Of a DNA stretch of 64,000 nucleotides, positions 8,557 through 17,072 are shown one piece after another; the stretch's first letter is position 1, and each line of letters begins with the position of its first letter. Location: contig CALBSG010000160.1 of the NCBI GenBank assembly GCA_937927675.1, forward strand, positions 23,501 through 87,500. Reading direction: 5' to 3'. Source of the DNA: an uncultured Paracoccaceae bacterium (GTDB lineage: Bacteria > Pseudomonadota > Alphaproteobacteria > Rhodobacterales > Rhodobacteraceae). Made by a program: the position numbers and the translations under genes. The notes beneath the pieces are model-generated. The model saw nothing but the letters and a program-made list of their open reading frames with translations, ran no database searches and was not told where the DNA came from.

Positions 8557-11500
8557 TCAAGGGATAGCGGCGCGGTCCAGTGCCGCACTCATGATATCGG
8601 GGGCAAGCGGCATCAACTGCGCGCTCCGTGTCCACAGGATAAAGGGCTGCACAGAGCGACCAGGATAGACCTGCCGCAGGGCGGCAACATAGGCGCCCAT
8701 CTGGCGCAGGATCCCTTCAGGCACCTGATCTGCCGACTTCGGCACCACGGTATTGGATTTGAAATCGACGATGGTGATGCGGTCGGCGGTCACGATCAGA
8801 CGGTCGATGCTGCCGCTGATCAGACTGCTGCCGATCCGCGCACAGAAAGGCGCCTCGGCCAAGCTGTCGGGCGTGAAAAGCCATGCAAGATCTGACGTTT
8901 GCAGCAATCTTTGCGCTTCCTCCAGCGCGTCGCTGCATAGCGTCGCATCGGGGATCAGGTTGGCGGCGGCGCTGGGCCAATCCGCCGGTGCAAAGGCGGG
9001 CAGATGTTCCAAAAGCAGGTGAACCGCCGTGCCGCGCGCCTTGGCCTGATCCTCGGTCAGGGAAAGGCTTTCGCCGGGCAGGGCCTTGGCACCACCAAGG
9101 TCTGAGGGGGACAGGGGTTGTGCCGGGCGCTGTGCCTCGGGTGCGGCTATGTTGGCCCATGCGGGCAGGGCGGCTTCGGTGTCTTTCGCCTCAGACGACG
9201 TCAAGATTGCAGCGGGCCACTCGCCATTGGCCAAGCGCAACACGCCGCCTGCGATGGTTTCTGCCCCGCGGGCGCGCATCGCCCGTTCGACCAGCCGATA
9301 CCACGCCCAATCCTGTACCGGTTTCGGGCCTTCTTTGCGGTCTGTCTTGGCATCGCCTGCGCCTGCGACGATGAGCCAGCTGCGTGGCCGTGTCAGGGCA
9401 ACGTAAAGCAAGCGCGCGCTTTCGGCGGCCTGATCGGTCTTGCGCCGGGCGCGGGTGTCGCGGATCGCTGCGGGCGAGGCGTCGGCCGGGGTTTTCCACA
9501 CCGGCAGACCATCGGGCAGACGGTAGATCTCATCCAGATCGCGCGGGTTTCGGTCGGTTGTGTCGGGTAGAATGACGATGGGGGCCTCTAGCCCCTTGGC
9601 GCCATGCACCGTCATCACGCGGATCTTGTCGCCCGCGCCATCCATCTGACGCTTGACGGTGATGTCGTCGGTTTCCATCCAAATCAGAAAACCGGTTAGG
9701 CTGGGAACCTCGGATTGTTCATAGGCCAGTGCCTGAGACAGCAGTTCGTCAATGCCGTCTTCTGCCTCGTCTCCAAGCCGGGCGAGCATGCGCTGGCGCC
9801 CGTGATGCCGGGTCAGAACCCTGTCGAGCAGGTCGAAGGGCCGCAAAAAATCTGCCTGATCGCGCAGGTCGTGCAACATGCGCAACGTGTCATGGTCCGC
9901 CGGATAGTCTCGCAGCGCCTCCCATAAATAGCCCTTGCGGCCATGGGCCAGACGGAAAAGTTCGTCCTCGCCCCAACCGCAGAGCGGTGAGCGCAAGACG
10001 GCTGCGAGAGCGAGGTCGTCTTCCGGTGTTGCGAGGAACGATAGGAGTGCGGCAAGGTCTTTGACGGCAAGTTCCCCGCCGAGTTTCAGGCGATCTGCCC
10101 CTGCAATCGGTAGACCCTGTTGCTTGCAGGCCCGGATGATTTCGCTGAACAACGCAGACCGGCGCTGGACGAGGATCAGGAAATCGCCGGCATGAATGGC
10201 GCGCGGCTGGCCTTTCTCATCGGGAATTGCGGTTCCGGCGGCGATCAGCGCATGGATTTCTGCGGCGATCTTATTGGCGAGCTGGGCCGTATGGTGGGTT
10301 TCGCTGATAAGATCGACAGGATCATCCCAATTCTCATCTTCTTCGGCTTTGACCGGTTCGATCAGGGGCCAAAGATCAACCCGGCCGGGCAATTGCGCGT
10401 GAAAGGCAAGGTGGTTGGGCGCATCACCCAAGGCCCGGTTAAAGCCTTCGCGGAAGGTTTCATCCACCAAATTCAAGATGGCCGAGGCGGAGCGGAATGA
10501 GTGCAGCAGTTCCATATCCGCAAAGGTTTTGCTGACTGCCGCGAATTTGGTTTGGAAGAGGGCGTGCTTGTCGTCAAAGGCGGCGACGTCTGCGCCTTGG
10601 AAGGAATAGATCGACTGCTTTTTGTCGCCCACGACGAACAAGGTTCGCTCACGGTCCGCTTGCGCGCCTTCGCCGGCGGTGAATTCTTCGGCCAGAAGTT
10701 CGATCACCTTCCACTGGTCGGGCGAGGTGTCTTGCGCTTCATCTACCAAAATGTGGTCAATGCCGCCGTCCAGCCGATACAGCACCCATTGGGCGACCGA
10801 ACGGTCGGTCAAAAGCCCCTTTGCCCGCGCAATCAGGTCGTCGAAATCAAGCCAGCCGCGCAGGGATTTGGCCCGTTCGTAGATTGGTAGAAACGCGGCT
10901 GCAAAGCGGTGGAGCGCCCGAGTCTTGGCGGTCGCCTCTAGCCCGATGCGGCGCGGGCGGGCCTGTTCGATGCGCAGCATCAGCGCGTTCAGCTGATCCA
11001 TCCGATGCGCAAAACTGATGCGGGCGTCTTTGGTTGGGAAGGCGTCAATCTTGGCGGTCAGGCGTTTGTCGACGTCTTTGACCTCGTCGCTGTGCAAAAG
11101 CAGCTTTTCCAGAACGATCAATTCGGCAAAGCCCGGGGTGTCGAGGTTGAGCGCAGCCAGACGGGTCGCCGCCTTTTGGTCATTTGTGCCGCTTGCGTGC
11201 AGGATCGGCAGAAGGCCCGAGATCAGCGTGGCTTCATTGCCAAGAAAGCTGTCTGCCATGAGTTTGGCCGCGCTGTCGGCTGGATCAAGGCCAAAGGCCG
11301 ACTTCAGCCCGGCCTCATCCGTGGTCTGGGTAAAGCCGTGACGCGCGCCGGTGACTTGCTCCATCAGGGCAGTGAAATCTTCACCCGTGTAGATGCCGGC
11401 CATTTCCGCCATCACCTCTGGCGCAAGGCTTTCGGCCATTTCTTCGACGATCTGCGCCCGCAAAAGCTTTGCCGCCCGGTCATCCAATTCGCGAAAGCCC

Positions 11501-11928
11501 GGTGAGATGCCAGCCTCCAACGGAAAGCGGCGCAGAAGTGTGGCACAAAAACTGTGGATGGTCTGGATGCGTAGACCGCCCGGCGTTTCCAGCGCGCGCG
11601 CAAACAGGCGGCGGGCTTGGGCAAGATCACCTTTGCCCAAGGATGTGCCTTCGCCCAAATTGGCCAGATCGCTGCGCAATTTATCGTCTGCCAGCATCGC
11701 CCAGTCGCCCAATCGCTTGAACAGGCGGTTCTGCATTTCGGTCGCGGCGGCCTTTGTATAGGTCAGGCACAGGATGCGTTGCGGTTCGGTCCCGGCTAAC
11801 AGCAACCGGGCAACACGATCAATCAGAACACGGGTTTTTCCCGAACCGGCATTGGCCGCAACCCAAGTGCTTTGTGCCGGATGGGCGGCTTGGATCTGGC
11901 GTTCTGTGGCGTCGTCGCGGGGCGTCAT
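8557..11928 (-). CDS. addA: Double-strand break repair helicase-nuclease AddA
   Basis: Subunit of the AddAB complex that unwinds and resects broken DNA ends for RecA loading. The 1123-residue protein has Walker A ANAGSGKT at residues 25-32, the UvrD-type motif II VDEAQDTSPDQW, motif V-type MTVHGAKGLEAPI, and a C-terminal RecB-like nuclease with GSIDRLIV and IVDFKSN. The ATG at 11928 overlaps the addB stop (ATGA) and has GAGGAGG upstream, so I prefer it to an upstream in-frame start. Confidence 0.96.
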   Translation of the reverse strand: MTPRDDATERQIQAAHPAQSTWVAANAGSGKTRVLIDRVARLLLAGTEPQRILCLTYTKAAATEMQNRLFKRLGDWAMLADDKLRSDLANLGEGTSLGKGDLAQARRLFARALETPGGLRIQTIHSFCATLLRRFPLEAGISPGFRELDDRAAKLLRAQIVEEMAESLAPEVMAEMAGIYTGEDFTALMEQVTGARHGFTQTTDEAGLKSAFGLDPADSAAKLMADSFLGNEATLISGLLPILHASGTNDQKAATRLAALNLDTPGFAELIVLEKLLLHSDEVKDVDKRLTAKIDAFPTKDARISFAHRMDQLNALMLRIEQARPRRIGLEATAKTRALHRFAAAFLPIYERAKSLRGWLDFDDLIARAKGLLTDRSVAQWVLYRLDGGIDHILVDEAQDTSPDQWKVIELLAEEFTAGEGAQADRERTLFVVGDKKQSIYSFQGADVAAFDDKHALFQTKFAAVSKTFADMELLHSFRSASAILNLVDETFREGFNRALGDAPNHLAFHAQLPGRVDLWPLIEPVKAEEDENWDDPVDLISETHHTAQLANKIAAEIHALIAAGTAIPDEKGQPRAIHAGDFLILVQRRSALFSEIIRACKQQGLPIAGADRLKLGGELAVKDLAALLSFLATPEDDLALAAVLRSPLCGWGEDELFRLAHGRKGYLWEALRDYPADHDTLRMLHDLRDQADFLRPFDLLDRVLTRHHGRQRMLARLGDEAEDGIDELLSQALAYEQSEVPSLTGFLIWMETDDITVKRQMDGAGDKIRVMTVHGAKGLEAPIVILPDTTDRNPRDLDEIYRLPDGLPVWKTPADASPAAIRDTRARRKTDQAAESARLLYVALTRPRSWLIVAGAGDAKTDRKEGPKPVQDWAWYRLVERAMRARGAETIAGGVLRLANGEWPAAILTSSEAKDTEAALPAWANIAAPEAQRPAQPLSPSDLGGAKALPGESLSLTEDQAKARGTAVHLLLEHLPAFAPADWPSAAANLIPDATLCSDALEEAQRLLQTSDLAWLFTPDSLAEAPFCARIGSSLISGSIDRLIVTADRITIVDFKSNTVVPKSADQVPEGILRQMGAYVAALRQVYPGRSVQPFILWTRSAQLMPLAPDIMSAALDRAAIP

Positions 11929-14885
11929 TCGGCACCCTCCTCTCCCACCGGCGCGGGATCGGCGCGGTCGGTCATTTGCCATTCGCCATAGCGTGCGAGG
12001 TGATCATAATCGCCTTCGATACGATCAGCGAAAACCGCCCGGCGCGCGGTATACCCTGTGTCGCGCAAGGCATAGCGGGTGATCAGGCGCAGGAATTTCT
12101 CCCATTCGCGATCGAGGTCGATCTTGGTGCGGTCGGTTTCTTCCACCTTCTGCCCGCTTCCAAGGCCGATGTAGGAATAGCTTGCCACCTCGCGCGGGCC
12201 AAGCGCCTCGAACCCACCCCGTTCGACCATCGCCGCCGTCAGTCGCAACTGCTTTTCATAAACGTCTTGCTGTTTGCTGGTCGGCGGCGTGCCTGTCTTG
12301 TAGTCGATCAAATGGACGCGCCCATCGGGCAGCGCATCAATGCGGTCTGGCTTGCCGTGCAGCGTAAAACCCGGCGGGTCGATCCGCAGGCTGCCGGGGG
12401 TTTCCAGCATGATGGCCGCGCCGCCATGCTTGCTGTCTTGCGTCAGGAAATGTTCGGCTGCGCGTTCCAGACGGGCCAGCCACAGCAGGCGGGCGGCAGG
12501 GAAGGGCGTGCTTTCCGCCAGAACCTCGGCGGCGGTCTGCAACAGACGGGCGCGGGCGGCCTCGCGGGTTTCCTCGGCCGGGCGCGCACGAACAAAGCGT
12601 TCCAGAATATCGTGCAGGGTGGACCCGCGATCACGCGGATCTGGGCTGGCGCGCAGGGGATCGAGCGGGCGCAGGCGCAGGCTATGACGCGCATAGATCG
12701 CGTAGGGATCGCGGATCAATCTAGAGATTTCGGTCAAGGACAGCCGGTCCGGCCGGGCCGCACGCGGCGGTTGCGGGGCAGGGCGTTTGGCGGGCTGGAA
12801 GCGCGGGTTTTCCAGCAGGTCGAACGAGGGGCGGTCAATGGCCTGCGCCATCCTGACCCAACGCGCGCCGTTTTCGCGCATGATTTTCAGCGCTTCCGGC
12901 CCGTTGATGGGTTGCAACCCGGCCATCAGATTTTCCAGTCGGTTCAGCCAGCGCGATGGCACCGTCTGCGCCTCGGCGTCGCGGGTGGCGCGGGTCAGGA
13001 TGACACGTGGGGCGGCAATGGCCTGTTGAAAGTCATGCGCCGACAGGCCGATCTGGCGTTCTGGCAACAAAAGGCCAGCGTCTTTGCGCATTTTGCGGTT
13101 CAACCACGGGTCGGGGTCGGGCGTTTTTGGCCAGATGCCATCGTTCAGCCCGCCAAGGATGACCAAATCGGCGCCCTGCACGCGGGCCTCTAACGTACCC
13201 CAGATCATGATCCGGGGATGCGCCTGAACCGCTTCGCGCACCTCGCCTTTGGCAAAGATCGCCTCAAAAAGGTTGGCGTATTCGGCCGGGGTGAACCGGC
13301 CACCATGGGCAGACTCGTCTTGCAAGGACTGAAAGGCTTCTTGCGCGCTTTGCCCGGCCTCTTTCAGCCAAAGTTCGCCCGCGCCGTCATCGGCAATGCC
13401 GCGGGCCAAAGCTTCGGCCAAGGTTCGGTGCAAGGATACCAGATCGGACAAGGCTGCGGGCGCGGCGGGTGCGAATTGGTCAATCACAGCGCCGATGGAC
13501 GCGGCCCATGGCCCGGCCAGCGGATCGTCACGGCTGTTCGCCCAGCGCATCAGATCAGTCCCGGTCGGGAAGATCGGGCCATGGCGGCGGATGGAAAGCT
13601 CCAGATCGCGGGTCAGCCGCAGATGGGTGCCGCGGTCACCGCCCGAGGCGGTCAACGGGTGCTTTAACAGCGCCAAAAGCTGATCGGCGGTCAGTTTTTG
13701 GCCAAGCGCCCGAGCAATTTGGCGCAGGAAACGCCCCGGTGGAGAAAGGTTCAGCGGTCGACCGGCGGAATCATCGGGCCGGATCGCCCAACGGTCCAGC
13801 GCCGCAGTCACCTGACGGGTGAGATTGCGGTCGGGCGAGATCAGTGCTGCGGTTTGGTTGCTCTCTGCCGCCTCTCGCAAAACCAGCGCAATGGCCAAAG
13901 CCTCGGTCCGGGTTGAGGGTGCCTCGATCAGTGTGAGATCGGCGGTCGCTGACAGAAGGTCTGGCAGGTTCGGCCCATCGCTGAGCCATTGGTCCGTGAC
14001 GGGGGCCGGCCGCAGCGCCAGCGAGATCAGTGCGTTTCGGGCCGGGCTGGATGGCTGCATCTCGCGCCAAGGCTTGATCGCTTGCGGGGTCAGGCCCAGA
14101 CGGTCGGTCAGGCGGCGAAAGCGGTATTGCGGGTGATCTTCCGCTGTCAGCGCGTCATCCATCCGATCCCAGACCTGTGCCGGGGTTTCAAAGTCAAACC
14201 CGGGCAGGACAAGGGCGCCTTGCGGCAAGCGGGCGACCAGCTCCATCAACTGCATTGTTGTTCCGCGCGATCCGGTGGAGCCTGCGATCAGAATTGGATG
14301 CGAGGGTGGATTGACCTGCCAGCGCTGGGCCAAAAGATCGGTAGCCATCGCAAGGCGTGCTTCGGCTTCCGGTGCGGCGGTTCTGTCAAAGAACTGGCTG
14401 ACAATCCCCAAGAACGCTTGGGTGCGCGCCCAATGTGCCGCGTGGTTGGACACATCAAGGGCGGCAAGCTTGTCTGGGTGCAAGCCTTCGACATGCAGCT
14501 CAGCCATCAGATCGGCGAGGCTGTCGGCAAGATCGTAAAGCGCATGGCGTGGGGCAAGATCCGGCTGCACATCGAGCAGGGCCGAAATCAGCTGCGCAAG
14601 TTCAAGCCGTCGGCGCAGCGCAGGCACAGCGGGCGGAAGCGCAAGACCGGGTTGATCGGCCAGTTCGGTCAAGAGCCGCAGGCGGGGCAAAAGCCGCGCG
14701 CCTTTGGCGAGGAAAAGATCTGTCACGCGGCGGCGCATGCGGCTGGTGTTCAGATAGATTTCCACCCGCGCCATGGCCTCGGGCGGTTGGTCGGCCATCC
14801 GCTCAATCAAGCCGGTGACGAGTTCGGCCGGGAAGTCGGCGCCACAAGGCAGTGCGAAAAGATGCGGTCCTGCGGTGTCAAACAT
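11925..14885 (-). CDS. addB: Double-strand break repair protein AddB
   Basis: Partner of AddA, an inactivated helicase fold with its own nuclease, 986 residues. Near the C-terminus it has LHGKPDRID and HLIDYKTG, the PD-(D/E)XK nuclease signature. The classic Walker A lysine site is not evident at the N-terminus, which is usual for alphaproteobacterial AddB. It overlaps murU by 8 nt and addA by 4 nt. Confidence 0.94.
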   Translation of the reverse strand: MFDTAGPHLFALPCGADFPAELVTGLIERMADQPPEAMARVEIYLNTSRMRRRVTDLFLAKGARLLPRLRLLTELADQPGLALPPAVPALRRRLELAQLISALLDVQPDLAPRHALYDLADSLADLMAELHVEGLHPDKLAALDVSNHAAHWARTQAFLGIVSQFFDRTAAPEAEARLAMATDLLAQRWQVNPPSHPILIAGSTGSRGTTMQLMELVARLPQGALVLPGFDFETPAQVWDRMDDALTAEDHPQYRFRRLTDRLGLTPQAIKPWREMQPSSPARNALISLALRPAPVTDQWLSDGPNLPDLLSATADLTLIEAPSTRTEALAIALVLREAAESNQTAALISPDRNLTRQVTAALDRWAIRPDDSAGRPLNLSPPGRFLRQIARALGQKLTADQLLALLKHPLTASGGDRGTHLRLTRDLELSIRRHGPIFPTGTDLMRWANSRDDPLAGPWAASIGAVIDQFAPAAPAALSDLVSLHRTLAEALARGIADDGAGELWLKEAGQSAQEAFQSLQDESAHGGRFTPAEYANLFEAIFAKGEVREAVQAHPRIMIWGTLEARVQGADLVILGGLNDGIWPKTPDPDPWLNRKMRKDAGLLLPERQIGLSAHDFQQAIAAPRVILTRATRDAEAQTVPSRWLNRLENLMAGLQPINGPEALKIMRENGARWVRMAQAIDRPSFDLLENPRFQPAKRPAPQPPRAARPDRLSLTEISRLIRDPYAIYARHSLRLRPLDPLRASPDPRDRGSTLHDILERFVRARPAEETREAARARLLQTAAEVLAESTPFPAARLLWLARLERAAEHFLTQDSKHGGAAIMLETPGSLRIDPPGFTLHGKPDRIDALPDGRVHLIDYKTGTPPTSKQQDVYEKQLRLTAAMVERGGFEALGPREVASYSYIGLGSGQKVEETDRTKIDLDREWEKFLRLITRYALRDTGYTARRAVFADRIEGDYDHLARYGEWQMTDRADPAPVGEEGAE

Positions 14886-15570
14886 GGTGGTCTGCCAGCA
14901 GGGCTTCGGCTTGCAAGATACCCTCGGGTCGCCCGACGTCGCACCAGCCGCCGCTGTGGATAAGCCCGAAAGCGCGCCCTTTGGAGATCATGTCATCCCA
15001 CAAAAGATTCAAGGAAAACGAGGATTTTTCGATGTCGGCCAGCCCGTCGGTCCGCAAGATTTGCGCCCCCAGATAGACAAGACCGGGCTTACCTGCGGCG
15101 CGGGAGATCCGTCCATCGGCATCCACCAGAAAATCGCCTGTGCCGGAATGACCCAAGGCCTGCCCTGTCGGCAAAAGCAACAAAAGCGCGTCCATTTGCG
15201 CCTCATCCCAGCGTGCCATGAGTTCGGCAAGCGGGTTTTCTCCTGTCCAGACCGCGTCACTGTTAAGCGTCATGACCGGGCCATTGCCCAGCATCGGAAG
15301 CGCCTTTTTAAGCCCACCGCCCGTTTCAAGGATGGCATCGCTTTCATCCGAGATCGAGACGGGTCTGCCGTTTAGGTGCTGGGCAATTTGGGCTGACAGG
15401 TAATGTGTGTTCACAACAACCGGCCCAGTCTGTGCCGCAACTCCAAGTTCAAGCGCATGATCTAGGAGTGGCCTTCCCGCCACTTCGATCAAAGGCTTTG
15501 GCCGATTTGCGGTCAAAGCCCCCATGCGGGTGCCGAAACCTGCGGCGAAGATCATCAGCGGGAGGGACAT
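14878..15570 (-). CDS. murU: Nucleotidyltransferase, MurU type (MurNAc-1-phosphate uridylyltransferase)
   Basis: Predicted to convert MurNAc-alpha-1-P and UTP to UDP-MurNAc in the peptidoglycan recycling route that bypasses MurA/MurB. The 230-residue protein has the nucleotidyltransferase signature AAGFGTRMGALT followed by NRPKPL, then the VMTLNSDAVW metal-binding strand and the GGWCDVGRPEGI C-terminal motif. The ATG at 15570 has GGGA-type upstream context and overlaps amgK by 16 nt. Position directly after an AmgK-type kinase supports MurU rather than a mannose- or glucose-1-P enzyme; the sugar specificity is inferred. Confidence 0.82.
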   Translation of the reverse strand: MSLPLMIFAAGFGTRMGALTANRPKPLIEVAGRPLLDHALELGVAAQTGPVVVNTHYLSAQIAQHLNGRPVSISDESDAILETGGGLKKALPMLGNGPVMTLNSDAVWTGENPLAELMARWDEAQMDALLLLLPTGQALGHSGTGDFLVDADGRISRAAGKPGLVYLGAQILRTDGLADIEKSSFSLNLLWDDMISKGRAFGLIHSGGWCDVGRPEGILQAEALLADHHV

Positions 15571-16559
15571 TTTGCGCCTATTTTGGCCAGAATTTCCGGG
15601 GAAGGGGCGGGTAAAAGGGTGGTGCAAAGCTTTGCAAGAGGCGCATTAACCGGATGGGACAGGTTTTGTTGCAGCTGGTGCCAGACCCTTGGCATCAGTC
15701 GCAGATAATCCCGCTTGCCCGCAACAAGGCAGAGCCGTGTGAAAACCCCCAAAATCCGCAGTGCACGTTGCGCCCCAAGAACGGCATAGCTGGCGTCAAA
15801 GCCAGCATCGGCCCCCGTGGCAACCTTGAAGCGGTCGATCATCTGCAACTCTGTTTCACGTGAAACGTCGCGTCGGGCGTCCTGCAAAAGTGAAACCAAA
15901 TCATAGCCCGGCTGTCCAAGTTGGGCCAATTGGAAATCCAGAAGCCCAACCCGCTGCACCCCGCTGCGAGCGGGCAGCCAGAGCAGGTTTTCGGCGTGAT
16001 AGTCGCGCAGGATCATCACGCGCGGGCCATCGGCATGGGCGGAAAGCACGTCTTCCAGCGCGGCGCGAAACCCGGCCCGGTCGCCCGTGTCGCCCAGAAT
16101 GGCGGTCCGGTACCAGTCTAGGGCAAAGCACGCGGCCTCTGCCCAATCTCCGGCGGAGAGGTTGGGCAGGTCGCCCATCGGGGCATGGGCTTGCAGCGTC
16201 AAAAGCGTATCGGTGGCCGCTGCATAAAGTGCGGGCTCGGCGCTTGGGTCGGCCTCGATCAGACGGGCAAAGACGCCGTTGCCGAAATCTTCCAGCAAGA
16301 GAAAGCCGTCATCCAGATCCTGTGCCATGCAGTGCGGCGCTGACAGGCCGATGTTCTGGAGGTGCTGTGCCACTTGCAGAAAGATCGCTGGGTCGTCGCC
16401 CTTGCCCGGCGGAGCGTCCATCAGAACGGCGGTTTCGTTGCCAAGCCGCAGCCGATCATAGCTGCGATCCGAGGCATCCCCGGCCAAAAAACGGCGTTCA
16501 GCCTTGCCCCAGCCGGCCTTTTCAACAAACAGCGCCGACAGTTTTGCGCGATCATGCAT
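15555..16559 (-). CDS. amgK: Aminoglycoside phosphotransferase-fold kinase, AmgK type (MurNAc/GlcNAc anomeric kinase)
   Basis: Predicted to phosphorylate C1 of MurNAc (and GlcNAc) for MurU. The 334-residue protein has an APH fold: FLAGDASDRSYDRL near the N-terminus, FLLLEDFGNGVF, the catalytic loop LRDYHAENLLWL and the metal-binding GLLDFQLAQLG. The ATG at 16559 overlaps the tsaE stop. The AmgK-MurU pair was characterised in Pseudomonas; tsaE-amgK-murU is a common alphaproteobacterial order. An older annotation as a generic tRNA-modification-linked kinase is possible, but the pairing with murU makes AmgK the best reading. Confidence 0.83.
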   Translation of the reverse strand: MHDRAKLSALFVEKAGWGKAERRFLAGDASDRSYDRLRLGNETAVLMDAPPGKGDDPAIFLQVAQHLQNIGLSAPHCMAQDLDDGFLLLEDFGNGVFARLIEADPSAEPALYAAATDTLLTLQAHAPMGDLPNLSAGDWAEAACFALDWYRTAILGDTGDRAGFRAALEDVLSAHADGPRVMILRDYHAENLLWLPARSGVQRVGLLDFQLAQLGQPGYDLVSLLQDARRDVSRETELQMIDRFKVATGADAGFDASYAVLGAQRALRILGVFTRLCLVAGKRDYLRLMPRVWHQLQQNLSHPVNAPLAKLCTTLLPAPSPEILAKIGAKCPSR

Positions 16560-17031
16560 CCGGAAAATCCCTTGCCAAAGCGCCACGCAGGTCTTCTCGA
16601 CCTCCAAGGTCAATGGTCACCCGCCGCCCGTCGCCCTCTTGCTGAAACCGCAGGCGAAGCGCATGGGGCGGGGCATGCCGACCCAGACGGTCGGGCCATT
16701 CGATCAGGCAGATACCGGTGTCGAATGCTGCATCTAAGCCCAGTTCCAGCACCTCATCCGGATGGCTTAGGCGATAAAGATCGGCATGCCAGATTTCGAT
16801 GTCCGCCTGATAGGTTTGCACCAGCGTGAAAGTGGGGGAGGGCACATCTTCAGCGCGGCCCAGTCGGGTTTGAATAAGAGCACGGCAGAAATGGCTTTTT
16901 CCTGCGCCGATCGGTCCCTCTAGCAAAAGGCAGTCTCCGGCGCGCAAATGCGCGGCAAACCAACCGCCCAACCGGGTGGTTTCATCGGCATCACAGAGGG
17001 CGAAAGACAGGGGGAGGGTGTCGGAAACCAT
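16552..17031 (-). CDS. tsaE: tRNA threonylcarbamoyladenosine biosynthesis ATPase TsaE
   Basis: ATPase that assists TsaB/TsaD in making t6A at position 37 of ANN-decoding tRNAs. The 159-residue product carries the P-loop GPIGAGKSHFCRA, PSPTFTLVQTY and the YRLSHPDEVLELG segment typical of TsaE. TsaD, its partner enzyme, is encoded 12 kb away in the same window. TsaE starts the overlapping tsaE-amgK-murU-addB-addA chain. Confidence 0.95.
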   Translation of the reverse strand: MVSDTLPLSFALCDADETTRLGGWFAAHLRAGDCLLLEGPIGAGKSHFCRALIQTRLGRAEDVPSPTFTLVQTYQADIEIWHADLYRLSHPDEVLELGLDAAFDTGICLIEWPDRLGRHAPPHALRLRFQQEGDGRRVTIDLGGREDLRGALARDFPDA

Positions 17032-17072
17032 GGTGGGCCGACCTTACCCGCCCGGCCCGCAACCGCAAGCCT

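Noticed and set aside
11754..13193. Plus-strand open frame of about 480 codons opposite addB
   Set aside because: Antisense shadow of addB with no domain.
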